Source of the DNA: Planctomycetota bacterium
GTDB lineage: Bacteria > Planctomycetota > UBA1135 > UBA2386
Assembly (NCBI GenBank): GCA_947444055.1
Contig: CANEYR010000001.1
Location: 94,744-158,743 of the forward strand
Direction: 5' to 3'
DNA length: 64,000 nucleotides
This document shows, piece by piece, positions 40,587-49,682 of this stretch. Made by a program: the position numbers and the translations under genes. Below the pieces are notes generated by a model. That model had not been told where the DNA came from, ran no database searches, and saw nothing but the letters and a program-made list of their open reading frames with translations. Position 1 is the first letter of the stretch. Each line of letters opens with the position of its first letter.

Positions 40587-42284
40587 TCACGCAGTAATCG
40601 TCTCGCGCAGCACTTCCTCGACCGACGTCGAGCCATCGAACACCGCTTGCAGGCCGTTCTCGCGCAGCGTGACCAGTCCGTTTTCGATCGCCGCCGCCTG
40701 CAACGTCGTCGTGCTGGCCCCTTGCAGGATCATTTCGCGCAGCCGATCGTCGATGTCGAGGATCTCGGTGATCGCCATGCGTCCGCGGTAGCCGGTGAAG
40801 TTGCAGACAGCACAGCCCTTGCCATGGGCAAACTTCTTGCCAATCACTTGGTTCGCAACGAGGCCAAGCCGCCGGACCACGTCGTCGCCCGGCTCGTAGA
40901 ACGTCTTGCACTCCTTGCACACGCGCCGCACCAATCTTTGCGCCAGGATGCCTTGCAAGGTCGCCGTCAGCAGAAACGGCTCGATGCCGATGTCGACCAG
41001 GCGCGTGACCGCGGACGCCGCGTCGTTGGTGTGCAGGGTCGAGAACACCAAGTGGCCGGTGAGGCTCGCCTCGATCGCCGTCTGCGCCGTCTCGCGGTCG
41101 CGGATCTCACCAACGAGGATGACGTCCGGATCCTGCCGCAGAATCGTGCGCAGCACCGAGGCGTAGGTGACGCCGATGTCCTCGTTGACCGGCACCTGGA
41201 TGATGCCTTCGAGGTCGTATTCGACCGGGTCTTCCACGGTGATGACCTTGGTGTCTTCCTTGTTGGCCTCGTTGAGCATCGCGTAGAGCGTCGTCGTCTT
41301 CCCCGAACCCGTCGGCCCCGTCACCAGCACGATGCCATGCGGCAAGTCGACGAAGCGCCGCAGGTGCTCCCGCACCGCCGCCACCAAGCCCAAGTTGTCG
41401 AGACTCAAGGACACGTTCGACCGATCGAGAATGCGCATCACGGTCGATTCGCCGTACATCGTCGGCAGCGTCGACACGCGCAAGTCGACCGACCGGCCGC
41501 CCACGGTCAGTTCGATGCGCCCGTCCTGCGGTAGACGCGTCTCCGCGATATCGAGATCCGACATCACCTTGACGCGCGCGATCAGCGCTTCGGCCAAGTG
41601 CGGCGGCGGCGCTTCCAGCTCGAACAAGGACCCGTCGACGCGATAGCGAATCTTGAAGTCGCCCTCGAACGGCTCCAGATGGATGTCCGACGCTTTGTCG
41701 CGGATCGCCTGGTAGAGGATGTAGTTGAGCAGCTTCACGACCGGCGCCGCCGAAGCCATCGCGGTCTTGTCCTCGAGGTCGATCTTGCCACCCTGCTGCT
41801 GCAGTTCTTGCACCAGTTGGTGCATGCGCTGCTTGCTCTCGCCGGCTTCCTCGCGGTAGTGGCGATCGAGCCCCTGCTGGATGAGCGCCGCCTCGGCAAT
41901 GACGCCAAGGATCTCACAGCCCGACGTGAAGCCGAGATCCTGCAGCATCGACGCGTTGGCAGGATCGCTGATCGCGACCTTGAGCACCTTGCCTTGCAGG
42001 CTCACCGGCAGCACGCCGAAGGCGCGCGCCGTCGCCAAGTCGATCTTCGCAATCGCCTCGGCCGTCGGTGGCACCGCCGCCAAGTCGTGGAACGCCAACC
42101 CCGCTTGGCTGGCCAACGCCTTCGCCAAGTCCGGCGCCTCGATGCACTTCATCGCGATCAGGATCTCACCAATGCGCCCACCCTTCTCGCGCTGCGCCGA
42201 CAGCGCTTCTTGCACCATGCCTTCGTGGATGAGCCCGAGCTCCTTCAGAATCTGACCCAGCAGTCGCCGCGGTGCCATGGCCAT
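40587..42284 (-). CDS. pilB: Type IV pilus/type II secretion ATPase (PilB/GspE family)
   Basis: I place the start at the ATG at 42284, which shares one base with the pilT stop (TGATG). This gives a 565-residue protein with a GspE N-terminal domain (LLGQILKELGLIHEGMVQEAL). It has Walker A GPTGSGKTTTLYAML, the Asp box ITVEDPVEY, Walker B DPDVILVGEIRDRETA, and the His box GHLVFSTLHTND. The tetracysteine zinc motif is complete (CKEC ... CAVC). It should power pilus extension at the inner membrane. An open frame extending 32 codons upstream lies within pilT. Confidence 0.93.
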   Translation of the reverse strand: MAMAPRRLLGQILKELGLIHEGMVQEALSAQREKGGRIGEILIAMKCIEAPDLAKALASQAGLAFHDLAAVPPTAEAIAKIDLATARAFGVLPVSLQGKVLKVAISDPANASMLQDLGFTSGCEILGVIAEAALIQQGLDRHYREEAGESKQRMHQLVQELQQQGGKIDLEDKTAMASAAPVVKLLNYILYQAIRDKASDIHLEPFEGDFKIRYRVDGSLFELEAPPPHLAEALIARVKVMSDLDIAETRLPQDGRIELTVGGRSVDLRVSTLPTMYGESTVMRILDRSNVSLSLDNLGLVAAVREHLRRFVDLPHGIVLVTGPTGSGKTTTLYAMLNEANKEDTKVITVEDPVEYDLEGIIQVPVNEDIGVTYASVLRTILRQDPDVILVGEIRDRETAQTAIEASLTGHLVFSTLHTNDAASAVTRLVDIGIEPFLLTATLQGILAQRLVRRVCKECKTFYEPGDDVVRRLGLVANQVIGKKFAHGKGCAVCNFTGYRGRMAITEILDIDDRLREMILQGASTTTLQAAAIENGLVTLRENGLQAVFDGSTSVEEVLRETITA

Positions 42285-43348
42285 CACTCCGGAGTGCCGC
42301 CGCCCATGCGAACGGCCAGGGCCTTGCGATCGAACGAACGCTCGAGCGCGACGTCCTTGGTGATGCGTCCGGCCCGCCACAGATCGAGCAGCGAGTCGTC
42401 CATCAGCACCATGCCCTGACGGCGACTGGTCTGCAGCACCGACGGGATCTTGAAGGTCTCACACTTGCGAATGTGGTTCTCGACCGCGGGGTTCGTCAGC
42501 ATCACTTCGAAGGCCGCCACGCGCCCACCACTGGCGCCAGGCAGCAAGATCTGTGAGATGACCGCCACCAGCGATTGCGCCAACTGCGCACGAATCTGCT
42601 CCTGCTGCTCGCGCGGATACTGATCGATGATGCGATCGACGGTGCGCGCCGCCCCCGTCGTGTGCAGCGTGCCGAACACCAAGTGGCCGGTTTCCGCCGC
42701 CGTGATCGCCGCCGACGTCGTCTCGAGGTCGCGCATCTCGCCGAGCAGAATGACATCGGGATCTTGCCGCAGCGCCCGCCGCATCGCCTCGGCGAACGAA
42801 CTGACGTCGTTGCCGACTTCGCGCTGCGTCACCTGCGCCTTCTGGTGCATGTGGTAGTACTCGACGGGGTCCTCGATCGTGATGATGTGCACCTCGCGGT
42901 TCTTGTTGATCCAGTCGATCATCGTCGCCAGCGTCGTCGTCTTGCCCGAACCGGTTGGCCCGGTCACCAACACCAGCCCGCGGTGCATCGTCAACAGTTG
43001 GTGCACCGACTCCGGCAAGCCGATCTGCTCGAACGTCAGCAGCTTTTGCGGGATCTGGCGCATGACCACACCGCGCGAACCCTTCTGCGTCAGCAGACTG
43101 ACGCGGAAGCGGCACTTGTCACCGAAGGCGTAGCCAAAGTCGGTAGTGCCGCCGCGCAGCAGTTCGTCCCAGTTGCGTGGCGGGGCCACGGCCTTCGCCA
43201 TCGCCTCGGTATCCGCGGGAGTCAGCACATGGTCGCCGATCTCGACGAGGCCGCCACCGAGCCGCAGCACAGGCCGACGGCCGACCGACAGGTGCAAGTC
43301 CGAAGCGCCGCGCGAATGCGCCGCGTCCATCAAGGCAAAGATGTCCAT
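42284..43348 (-). CDS. pilT: Pilus retraction ATPase PilT
   Basis: The 354-residue hexameric ATPase drives pilus disassembly and twitching. It has Walker A GPTGSGKTTTLATMI, the Asp box IITIEDPVEY, Walker B DPDVILLGEMRDLET and the His box GHLVFGTLHTTGAARTVDRIID. The C-terminal AIRNLIRE retraction motif appears in a modified form (AVENHIRKCE), followed by KIPSVLQTSRRQGM, which is PilT-typical. The absence of the tetracysteine motif also separates it from the extension ATPases on either side. Confidence 0.95.
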   Translation of the reverse strand: MDIFALMDAAHSRGASDLHLSVGRRPVLRLGGGLVEIGDHVLTPADTEAMAKAVAPPRNWDELLRGGTTDFGYAFGDKCRFRVSLLTQKGSRGVVMRQIPQKLLTFEQIGLPESVHQLLTMHRGLVLVTGPTGSGKTTTLATMIDWINKNREVHIITIEDPVEYYHMHQKAQVTQREVGNDVSSFAEAMRRALRQDPDVILLGEMRDLETTSAAITAAETGHLVFGTLHTTGAARTVDRIIDQYPREQQEQIRAQLAQSLVAVISQILLPGASGGRVAAFEVMLTNPAVENHIRKCETFKIPSVLQTSRRQGMVLMDDSLLDLWRAGRITKDVALERSFDRKALAVRMGGGTPE

Positions 43349-43379
43349 GCGATCAACTCGTCAGGTTCTGCTCAGAAGT

Positions 43380-45041
43380 TCAAACCGCCGCGACCACGCG
43401 CAGCAACTCAGCGATCGTGGTGTGCCCTTGCATCACCTTGCGCACGCCATCCTGCAGCAAGGTCGACATGCCCCCCGACTGCCAGGCGTACTCACGCAAC
43501 CGCACCATCGGTTCGGCGCGGAACGTCATCTCGCGCAGCGTGTTGTCCATCTGCAGCAGTTCATAGATGCCAAGGCGGCCGCGGTAGCCCGAGTGGTTGC
43601 AGGTTGGGCAGCCCATCGGCCGGTAGAAGGTCGCTTCGCTGATCCGCCCCGGATCGACGCCGATGCTGCGCAGCTCCGTCGCCGACGGTTCCACGCGCTC
43701 ACGGCATTCCTTGCACACGACGCGCAGCAGGCGCTGCGCCAACACGGCTTGCACCGACGCCGCCACCAAGAAGGGCTTGACGCCCATGTCGACGAGGCGC
43801 GTGATGGCCGACGCCGAGTCGTTGGTATGCAACGTCGAGAACACCAAGTGGCCGGTGAGGGCGGCCTGCACCGCGATTTCGGCCGTCTCCTTGTCGCGGA
43901 TTTCGCCGACCAGGATGACGTTCGGCGCCTGCCGCAGCATGGCGCGCAGGATGCGGGCGAAGGTCAAGCCGATGCGCGCCTTCACCTGGCACTGGTTGAT
44001 GCCGCGGATGTTGAACTCGACCGGATCCTCGGCCGTGATGATCTTGACGTCAGAGCGATTGAGTTCCTGCAACGCGGCATACAGCGTCGTCGTCTTGCCA
44101 GAACCGGTGGGCCCCGTCACCAAGACGATGCCGTTGGGCCGCGCGATGATGTTCTTGAAGCGCTCCCGGTCCTGCCCTTCGAAGCCAAGCCCCTGCAGGC
44201 TCATCAAGCCGCGCTCCTTGTCGAGCAGGCGCATGACAATGGTCTCGCCGTGGTTGCCCGGCAGCACCGACGTGCGGATATCGATGGCGCGGGTCCCACT
44301 GCCCGTGTCGCTGGCACGGAACGAGATGCGGCCGTCCTGCGGCTTGCGTTTTTCGGCGATGTCCAGCCCCGCCATGATCTTCAACCGCGACGTGATCGGC
44401 GCCAGCAGCGTGTGCTCCAGCGACGCGATCTCCTTCAAGACGCCGTCGATGCGGTAGCGAATGCGCAACCGCCGCGCGAACGGCTCGACGTGGATGTCGC
44501 TGGCCCGCTGCTGCAACGCCTCTTCGATCGTCTTGCCGACCAAGCGAATGATCGGGGCGTCGTCGCCATCGGCATCCTTGCCACCGCTCGCCCCGCGCGC
44601 ACTCGTCTCCGCCGCTGCCCCGATTTGCTTGCGCAACGCCTGCTTCAGCGCTTGCGGCGGCATCAACGCACACTGCACTGTGCAGCCGGCCAGGAACGAC
44701 AGGTTGTCGGCGACGAAGGTCTTGAACGGATCGTCGATCGCGACCCACAACACCCCGTCTTTCAGCAGCACCGGCATCGCTTCGTTCTGTTCGATCTGCT
44801 CCTTCGGCACCTTCTTCAGGGCTTCGGGCTGCGGCGTAAACTTCGCCGGGTCGACGAACTTCAGGCCGTACGCCTTCGCCAAGACGCGCCAGACCGCCAC
44901 CTCGTCAGCGAGGTTGAGCGCGACGATGGTGCGTTCGAGCGAGGTGCCGCGCGAACTCGCAGCCGCTTCGGCCTTGGCCAAGCGATCACGATCCAGAACA
45001 TTGGCCTCGATCAGGAGGCGCCGGAAGGACTCTGAACTCAA
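43380..45041 (-). CDS. Second PilB/GspE-type secretion ATPase
   Basis: The 553-residue product starts from a TTG at 45041, the choice that begins with the GspE N-domain (SSESFRRLLIEANVLDRDRL). A longer TTG start at 45128 would add 29 residues without family similarity. It has Walker A GPTGSGKTTTLYAAL, IITAEDPVEF, Walker B APNVILVGEIRDKETA, GHLVFSTLHTNDSAS, and a CKEC ... CPTC zinc motif. It differs enough from the pilB copy at 40587 to serve another machine. It may be the type II secretion ATPase, with the 40587 gene the pilus extension motor, or the reverse. It stands 31 bases upstream of pilT. Confidence 0.9.
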   Translation of the reverse strand: MSSESFRRLLIEANVLDRDRLAKAEAAASSRGTSLERTIVALNLADEVAVWRVLAKAYGLKFVDPAKFTPQPEALKKVPKEQIEQNEAMPVLLKDGVLWVAIDDPFKTFVADNLSFLAGCTVQCALMPPQALKQALRKQIGAAAETSARGASGGKDADGDDAPIIRLVGKTIEEALQQRASDIHVEPFARRLRIRYRIDGVLKEIASLEHTLLAPITSRLKIMAGLDIAEKRKPQDGRISFRASDTGSGTRAIDIRTSVLPGNHGETIVMRLLDKERGLMSLQGLGFEGQDRERFKNIIARPNGIVLVTGPTGSGKTTTLYAALQELNRSDVKIITAEDPVEFNIRGINQCQVKARIGLTFARILRAMLRQAPNVILVGEIRDKETAEIAVQAALTGHLVFSTLHTNDSASAITRLVDMGVKPFLVAASVQAVLAQRLLRVVCKECRERVEPSATELRSIGVDPGRISEATFYRPMGCPTCNHSGYRGRLGIYELLQMDNTLREMTFRAEPMVRLREYAWQSGGMSTLLQDGVRKVMQGHTTIAELLRVVAAV

Positions 45042-45199
45042 CGGCGGATAGCGACAGGGGTGAGGGGGGCGTCGAGTTATGCGCGATCGGTGCGGGTGAA
45101 GGAAGGGGCAGCCAAGCGCCGACCGCAAGTCGCGCCGAGCAGTCCCATCTCAAGACCCGGCCTGCTACCGACCGATGACACCGAAGACTTCCGGTGCCT

Positions 45200-46486
45200 A
45201 TGGTCGAACCAGCCCGCTTCCCCCTGCCCACGCCCGAGATCCATGTGTGGGTTGCCTACCTGACGGCGCGCTGCAACTTCGCCTGTGACTACTGCATCCA
45301 GAAGCCGCAGATCGTGCCAGGTCAGAAGCGCAAGCCCTGGGGTCGCTACCAAGAGCTGACTGGCCGCCAATGGGTCGACGCGCTCAACGCCTTCCCCGTG
45401 CGCCCCGTGCACCCGCTGATCTTGACCGGGGGCGAGCCATCGCTGCACAAGGACTTCGCCTTCATCGCCAGCCGCCTTGAAGGCTACGACCTCGACATGA
45501 CGTCGAACCTGACCTTCGACATCGACGCCGTCGCCAAGGAGATGAAGGCCCATGGCAAGCGCTTCAAGACGAGCTTCCACACCTACCACCCGAAGTTCAT
45601 CGCGCCCGAGAAGTGGCTCGACCAGGCCGAGCGCCTGCGCGACTCGGGGCTCGTCGAACAACCGACGTTCTCGATGGTCAACTTGCAGCGCTTCCCGCAC
45701 TTCCGCGACGACGAACACGACCGCAATCTGGCGCAGCTGGTGCAGCTCGCCGACCGCCGCGGGCTGCTCTACCAGTTCAACGAGTTTCGCGGCACCCACA
45801 TGGGGGCGCCGTTCGAACGCAGCCAGAAACACGCGATGGAGTGCACCAGTGCGTGGGTCAACATCGATCCCGAAGGCAATGTCTTCAATTGCCAGTACCA
45901 CCTGACCGAACGCCAGCACGCCTTCGGCAACATCACCGACATCGCGAACTGCCGCCCCCTTCCGGCCATGGGCGAGTTCTTCGCCTGCACCGATTTCGGT
46001 TACTGCGATCCCTGCCATGAGAACAGCGGGCATGGCGCCTTCCGCGATGCCGCTGGCAGCATCTTCCGCCGCACCAGCAACGATGCGCGCGTCTACCTGA
46101 AGTGGATGCAGCCAGCCGCCATTCGCGAAGTCAGCAAGCGCTACTTCCTGCAGGGCGACCATCAAGAAGCCGAGTTCGCGCTGTTGGCGGCGATCGGCAA
46201 GGAACGCGAGGCGGGCCAAGAGAACGGCGAGACGTGGGCCGACCTCGGGGTCACGCTCTACGAGACCGGCAAGAAGAAGCAGTGCCTGGCGGCGCTGCTG
46301 CACGCGGTCGAAACCGGCGTCACCCGCACCGAGATCGTCGGCAGCGTCCTGCACGTGGCGCGCGAGCTGGGGCTCGTCGAGCACGCCAAGACCACGATCC
46401 TTCGCTACGTGCCGGCCCAGATCCTGGCGCGGGTCGAACAGGCGCTCGATGCGATGCAACCGCTGTCGCCCACGCCAGCGAGCTGA
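45200..46486 (+). CDS. Radical SAM protein with extra cysteine cluster and helical C-terminal extension
   Basis: The 428-residue protein starts at ATG 45200 (an in-frame GTG lies two codons upstream). The radical SAM cluster motif C-x3-C-x2-C is at Cys25, Cys29 and Cys32 (ARCNFACDYC), with the SAM-binding GGEPSLH strand following. Further cysteines in CTSAWVNIDPEGNVFNC and CTDFGYCDPC resemble a SPASM/Twitch auxiliary cluster. The last about 120 residues are TPR-like helices (HQEAEFALLAAIGKEREAGQENGETWADLGVTLYETGK). The GT9 glycosyltransferase gene follows after 3 bases and is probably co-translated. The substrate is unknown; a peptide or a glycan-linked modification is plausible. Confidence 0.8.
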   Translation: MVEPARFPLPTPEIHVWVAYLTARCNFACDYCIQKPQIVPGQKRKPWGRYQELTGRQWVDALNAFPVRPVHPLILTGGEPSLHKDFAFIASRLEGYDLDMTSNLTFDIDAVAKEMKAHGKRFKTSFHTYHPKFIAPEKWLDQAERLRDSGLVEQPTFSMVNLQRFPHFRDDEHDRNLAQLVQLADRRGLLYQFNEFRGTHMGAPFERSQKHAMECTSAWVNIDPEGNVFNCQYHLTERQHAFGNITDIANCRPLPAMGEFFACTDFGYCDPCHENSGHGAFRDAAGSIFRRTSNDARVYLKWMQPAAIREVSKRYFLQGDHQEAEFALLAAIGKEREAGQENGETWADLGVTLYETGKKKQCLAALLHAVETGVTRTEIVGSVLHVARELGLVEHAKTTILRYVPAQILARVEQALDAMQPLSPTPAS

Positions 46487-46489
46487 GCG

Positions 46490-47368
46490 ATGGACGTCCT
46501 GATCGACTACCAAGGCAACTGGGGACTCGGCGATCTCCTGTGCAGCGATCCGCTGGTGCGCGGCCTGCAAGAGCACTTCGGCGTCGGCACCCGCGTGTGG
46601 CTGCGCGGCCGGGCCGGCAACGTCGCCCACAACCCACACATTGCCGGTATCGCCAGCGAAGAGCAGTCGTTCGATCACACGGTCGAGGTCAAGCTGTTCA
46701 CGCACATGGACCGGGTGCAGTACGGTCGCCTGGAGGCGATGCCGAGCCTGATCGACCACCTGTGCAGCTACGCCGGCATCACGCCGACCGATCGCCGCCC
46801 GCGCTTGTGGCTCGACGCTGCGGACTTCGCGGCCGTGCGCCGCGTGCCGTTGCTCGCCAAGCCACGCATCGCGATCTGTGCCGACTTCGTTGATCCGCTG
46901 CGGCACTGGCCGCGTGAACGCTGGTTCACCGTGGCGACCTTGCTGCAAGAAGCGGGCGCGCAGGTGATCGAGATCGGGCAGCAAGCGGGCCTCGGTGTCG
47001 GCACCGACCTGACCGGCAAGCTGACGATGCGCGAGACGGCGGCGGTGCTGTCGGCGTGCACGCTGTTCGTCGGCAACAACTCGGGGCCGTTCCACTACGC
47101 GCAAGCGGCGGGGGTGCCGTGCGTGACGCTGTTCTCGCTGGCGACGCCAACGCGCTTCGTTCACCCGGGTGCCACGGTGCACGCCGTGGAAGCCACGGGC
47201 CTGCCTTGTTTGCACTGCATGACGCGTTGCTTTGCCGCGATGCAGACCAGCGGTTGCACGGCCTCGCCGCGCGGACGTTGCATGACCGACATCGACGAAG
47301 GCGACGTGTTGGCCGCGATCGACCGTGCCTTGCAAGGATCCTTGGTCACCGCCCCCGCTGTAGCCTGA
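46490..47368 (+). CDS. GT9-family glycosyltransferase (ADP-heptosyltransferase-like)
   Basis: The 292-residue protein has the GT-B fold of heptosyltransferases: an N-terminal GNWGLGDLLCSDPLVRGL loop and a C-terminal donor-binding region with CTLFVGNNSGPFHYAQAAGVPCVTLF. This is typical of family GT9. Several cysteines near the end (LPCLHCMTRCFAAMQTSGC) form a possible metal site often seen in GT9 proteins (CxxC...C...C). It follows the radical SAM gene by 3 bases. It may act on a cell-surface glycan or on a product of the radical SAM enzyme. Confidence 0.8.
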   Translation: MDVLIDYQGNWGLGDLLCSDPLVRGLQEHFGVGTRVWLRGRAGNVAHNPHIAGIASEEQSFDHTVEVKLFTHMDRVQYGRLEAMPSLIDHLCSYAGITPTDRRPRLWLDAADFAAVRRVPLLAKPRIAICADFVDPLRHWPRERWFTVATLLQEAGAQVIEIGQQAGLGVGTDLTGKLTMRETAAVLSACTLFVGNNSGPFHYAQAAGVPCVTLFSLATPTRFVHPGATVHAVEATGLPCLHCMTRCFAAMQTSGCTASPRGRCMTDIDEGDVLAAIDRALQGSLVTAPAVA

Positions 47369-47372
47369 GCAC

Positions 47373-48200
47373 TCAGGCCTTCGGCTTCTGCCACAGGATG
47401 TCGAGCCGAACATCGCTGGCCGCCACTCCATCGAGGTTCATCGGCCGCGCGCCACCCTCGATGCACTCGAACGCGCGAAAGCCAGCGTCCTGCATCAACG
47501 CCAAGAACTCAGCCGGATCGGTGCCGGCGCGACGGATGTACTTCGGTGCGAACTCCGCCAAGATCACCGGGTTCGCGGCGAGCAATCGCGAAGCACCCAG
47601 CAGGGCCGGCAGCTCGTAGCCTTCGACATCGATCTTCACGAACTGCACCGCCGCCGGGTCCATGCGTAGCTCGTGCATGAAGTCATCGACCGTGATCACC
47701 GGCACCAGGATCGGTGCCAGCCCTTCCATTGGCACGAGCGAATGCCGCCCCATGTTCTTGTCCGGGTACGGGTAGAACTTCATTGCACCGCTGCGCTCCG
47801 CCACTGCCGCACCGTGCACCGCGACGTTCTGGATGCCGTTCCGCTGCAGGTTGTCGCGCAACAAGGCGAGATTGCGCGGCTCCGGTTCAAAGGCGTGAAT
47901 GCGGGCGCGCGGGCACCGCCGGGCCAGCAGCAGCGAGTACCAACCGAGGTTGGCACCGATGTCGAGCACCACGGCATCGTCGCGCAGCGCCAAGTGACGC
48001 AGCACGTAGGCACTGAGTACCGCTTCGTGCACGCCGCGCTTGTAGAGGTGCCGCCCCATCACGTCCTTGGTGTAGGCGCGCACCTGCAGCCCGATCGGCT
48101 CGATGCTGGCGGTCAATTGCTGGCGACGCAGCACATTGCGCAGCAGGAAGTACGACAACGCCTTCAAGGGCGACCGATGTTCGGCAATCGCGAGCTGCAT
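47373..48200 (-). CDS. FkbM-family SAM-dependent methyltransferase
   Basis: The 275-residue protein has the Rossmann motif VVLDIGANLGWYSLLLA (77-93), the acidic FEPEPRNLALLRDNL and the FVKIDVEGYELPALLG strand, which define the FkbM family of O-methyltransferases. Members often methylate sugars of glycans or polyketides. It converges on the GT9 gene with a 4-base gap. Its promoter would be shared with the divergent MBL/rhodanese gene. Confidence 0.88.
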   Translation of the reverse strand: MQLAIAEHRSPLKALSYFLLRNVLRRQQLTASIEPIGLQVRAYTKDVMGRHLYKRGVHEAVLSAYVLRHLALRDDAVVLDIGANLGWYSLLLARRCPRARIHAFEPEPRNLALLRDNLQRNGIQNVAVHGAAVAERSGAMKFYPYPDKNMGRHSLVPMEGLAPILVPVITVDDFMHELRMDPAAVQFVKIDVEGYELPALLGASRLLAANPVILAEFAPKYIRRAGTDPAEFLALMQDAGFRAFECIEGGARPMNLDGVAASDVRLDILWQKPKA

Positions 48201-48308
48201 GCTCGTGCAATAGGGACGCGCTCAGCACCGCGCAAGCAACGGTTCCCGAAGGCCAAAGGCTCGGCGCCAACGCGTCGCCGCCGCGGCTAGCATGCGCACC
48301 GCTCCCCC

Positions 48309-49682
48309 ATGAGACTGCAGCGCTTTTTCTGCGAAGGTCTGGCTCAAGCCGGCTACGTGCTCGCCGATGGCGACGAGGCGATCGTGGTCGATCCGCTGCG
48401 CGATGCGGAGCCGGTGCTGGCCTTCTTGGCGGCGCAGCGATTGCGAGCTCGCTGGGTCATCGCCACGCATGTGCATGCTGACTTCGTCGGCGGTCTGCAC
48501 GAAGTCGCGGCGGTGACGGGGGCGACCATTGCGCTCGGCGAACACTTCACCGGGGGCTTTGCCTGCGAACGGCTGGGCGACGGCCAGGTGCTGCGCCTTG
48601 GGGATGGCGCCGTGACCGTGCTGGCGACGCCGGGCCACACCAAGGAGAGCATCTGCCTGCTAGCGCGTGGGCACGAGGACACCGCGGGGCGTCTGCTCAC
48701 CGGTGACACGCTGTTTGTCGGCGACGTCGGTCGGCCTGATTTGGCGCAGGCTGCGGGCGACTCCGCCGCCGCGATGGCGGCGATGCTGTTTCTGTCGTTG
48801 CACCAGCGTCTCGCCCCGCTGCCCGACGACACCGAAATCTGGCCAGCGCACGGAGCGGGTTCGGCTTGCGGCAGCCGCATCGCCAGCGCGCCCTCGTCGA
48901 CCCTCGGTGCGGAACGTGCCGACAACTGGGCGTTGCGCGGCCTCGACCAAACGGCGTTCACGGCACGTCTGCTGCAGCGGCTGCGGCCGCCGCCACCGCA
49001 CTTCGCGACCATCGCACAGACCAACTGCGCAGGTCCCGCGCTGCGCGCGAGCTTGGCGACACCCACGTTTCTCAGCGAAGCGCAGGTGCTGCAGGCGACG
49101 GCGCACGGGGCCCTCGTGCTCGATGTGCGTTCGTGGCTCGACTATGGCCGCGGCCATTGGCCTCAGGCGATCAACCTCGGCCTCGATGGCGGTGAGTTCG
49201 AACCTTGGGCCGGCACGATGCTGCGCGATACCGAAGTGTTGGTGCTGCACGCCGAGACCGCGGCCAGGGCGCACACCGCCCGCGTGCGGCTACTGCGAGT
49301 TGGCCTCGAACGCGTGGTCGGTTTCGTCTGCACGCCCCCCGCCGACCCGGTGCGCGTTCCCCAGATCGACGCCATCGACTTGTTCGAGCCGGGCGGCGGT
49401 TCGCGTTGGCAAGTGCTCGACGTGCGCCGTGAGGACGAATTTCTCGTGGGGCACATCGAGGGCGCGCACCACGTCGAACTCGGCCGCGAACTGCACGTGC
49501 CGACGATGCACCGCGATGCGAACACCGCGGTGCTGTGTGAAGGTGGCTACCGCAGCAGTGCGGCCATGGCGCTGCTCAAAGCAGCCGGCTTCACCGCCCT
49601 GCACAACGTGCGCGACGGCATGCGCGGCTGGCGCCAGAACCACCTGCCGGAAGCGCGCGGGTCGACTACAGCGACTTCTTGA
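48309..49682 (+). CDS. Persulfide-dioxygenase-like MBL protein fused to two rhodanese domains
   Basis: Residues 1-250 form a metallo-beta-lactamase fold of the ETHE1/CstB-type persulfide dioxygenase subfamily. It carries THVHADF (His54, His56, Asp58) and TPGHTKESI (His about 114), and TGDTLFVGDVGRPDL supplies the metal aspartate. Two rhodanese domains follow. The first (about 265-350) has no catalytic Cys (VLVLHAETAARAH), and the second has Cys410 in the active loop LCEGGYRSS. It should oxidise glutathione or other persulfides to sulfite and transfer sulfane sulfur. The 3' end overlaps the convergent peroxiredoxin gene by 17 bases, which links two thiol/sulfur stress functions. Confidence 0.88.
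   Translation: MRLQRFFCEGLAQAGYVLADGDEAIVVDPLRDAEPVLAFLAAQRLRARWVIATHVHADFVGGLHEVAAVTGATIALGEHFTGGFACERLGDGQVLRLGDGAVTVLATPGHTKESICLLARGHEDTAGRLLTGDTLFVGDVGRPDLAQAAGDSAAAMAAMLFLSLHQRLAPLPDDTEIWPAHGAGSACGSRIASAPSSTLGAERADNWALRGLDQTAFTARLLQRLRPPPPHFATIAQTNCAGPALRASLATPTFLSEAQVLQATAHGALVLDVRSWLDYGRGHWPQAINLGLDGGEFEPWAGTMLRDTEVLVLHAETAARAHTARVRLLRVGLERVVGFVCTPPADPVRVPQIDAIDLFEPGGGSRWQVLDVRREDEFLVGHIEGAHHVELGRELHVPTMHRDANTAVLCEGGYRSSAAMALLKAAGFTALHNVRDGMRGWRQNHLPEARGSTTATS

Noticed and set aside
43380..45128. Longer TTG start for the second PilB-like ATPase
   Set aside because: The added 29 residues are Pro/Arg/His-rich without similarity to the family, and they would occupy the divergent promoter region.
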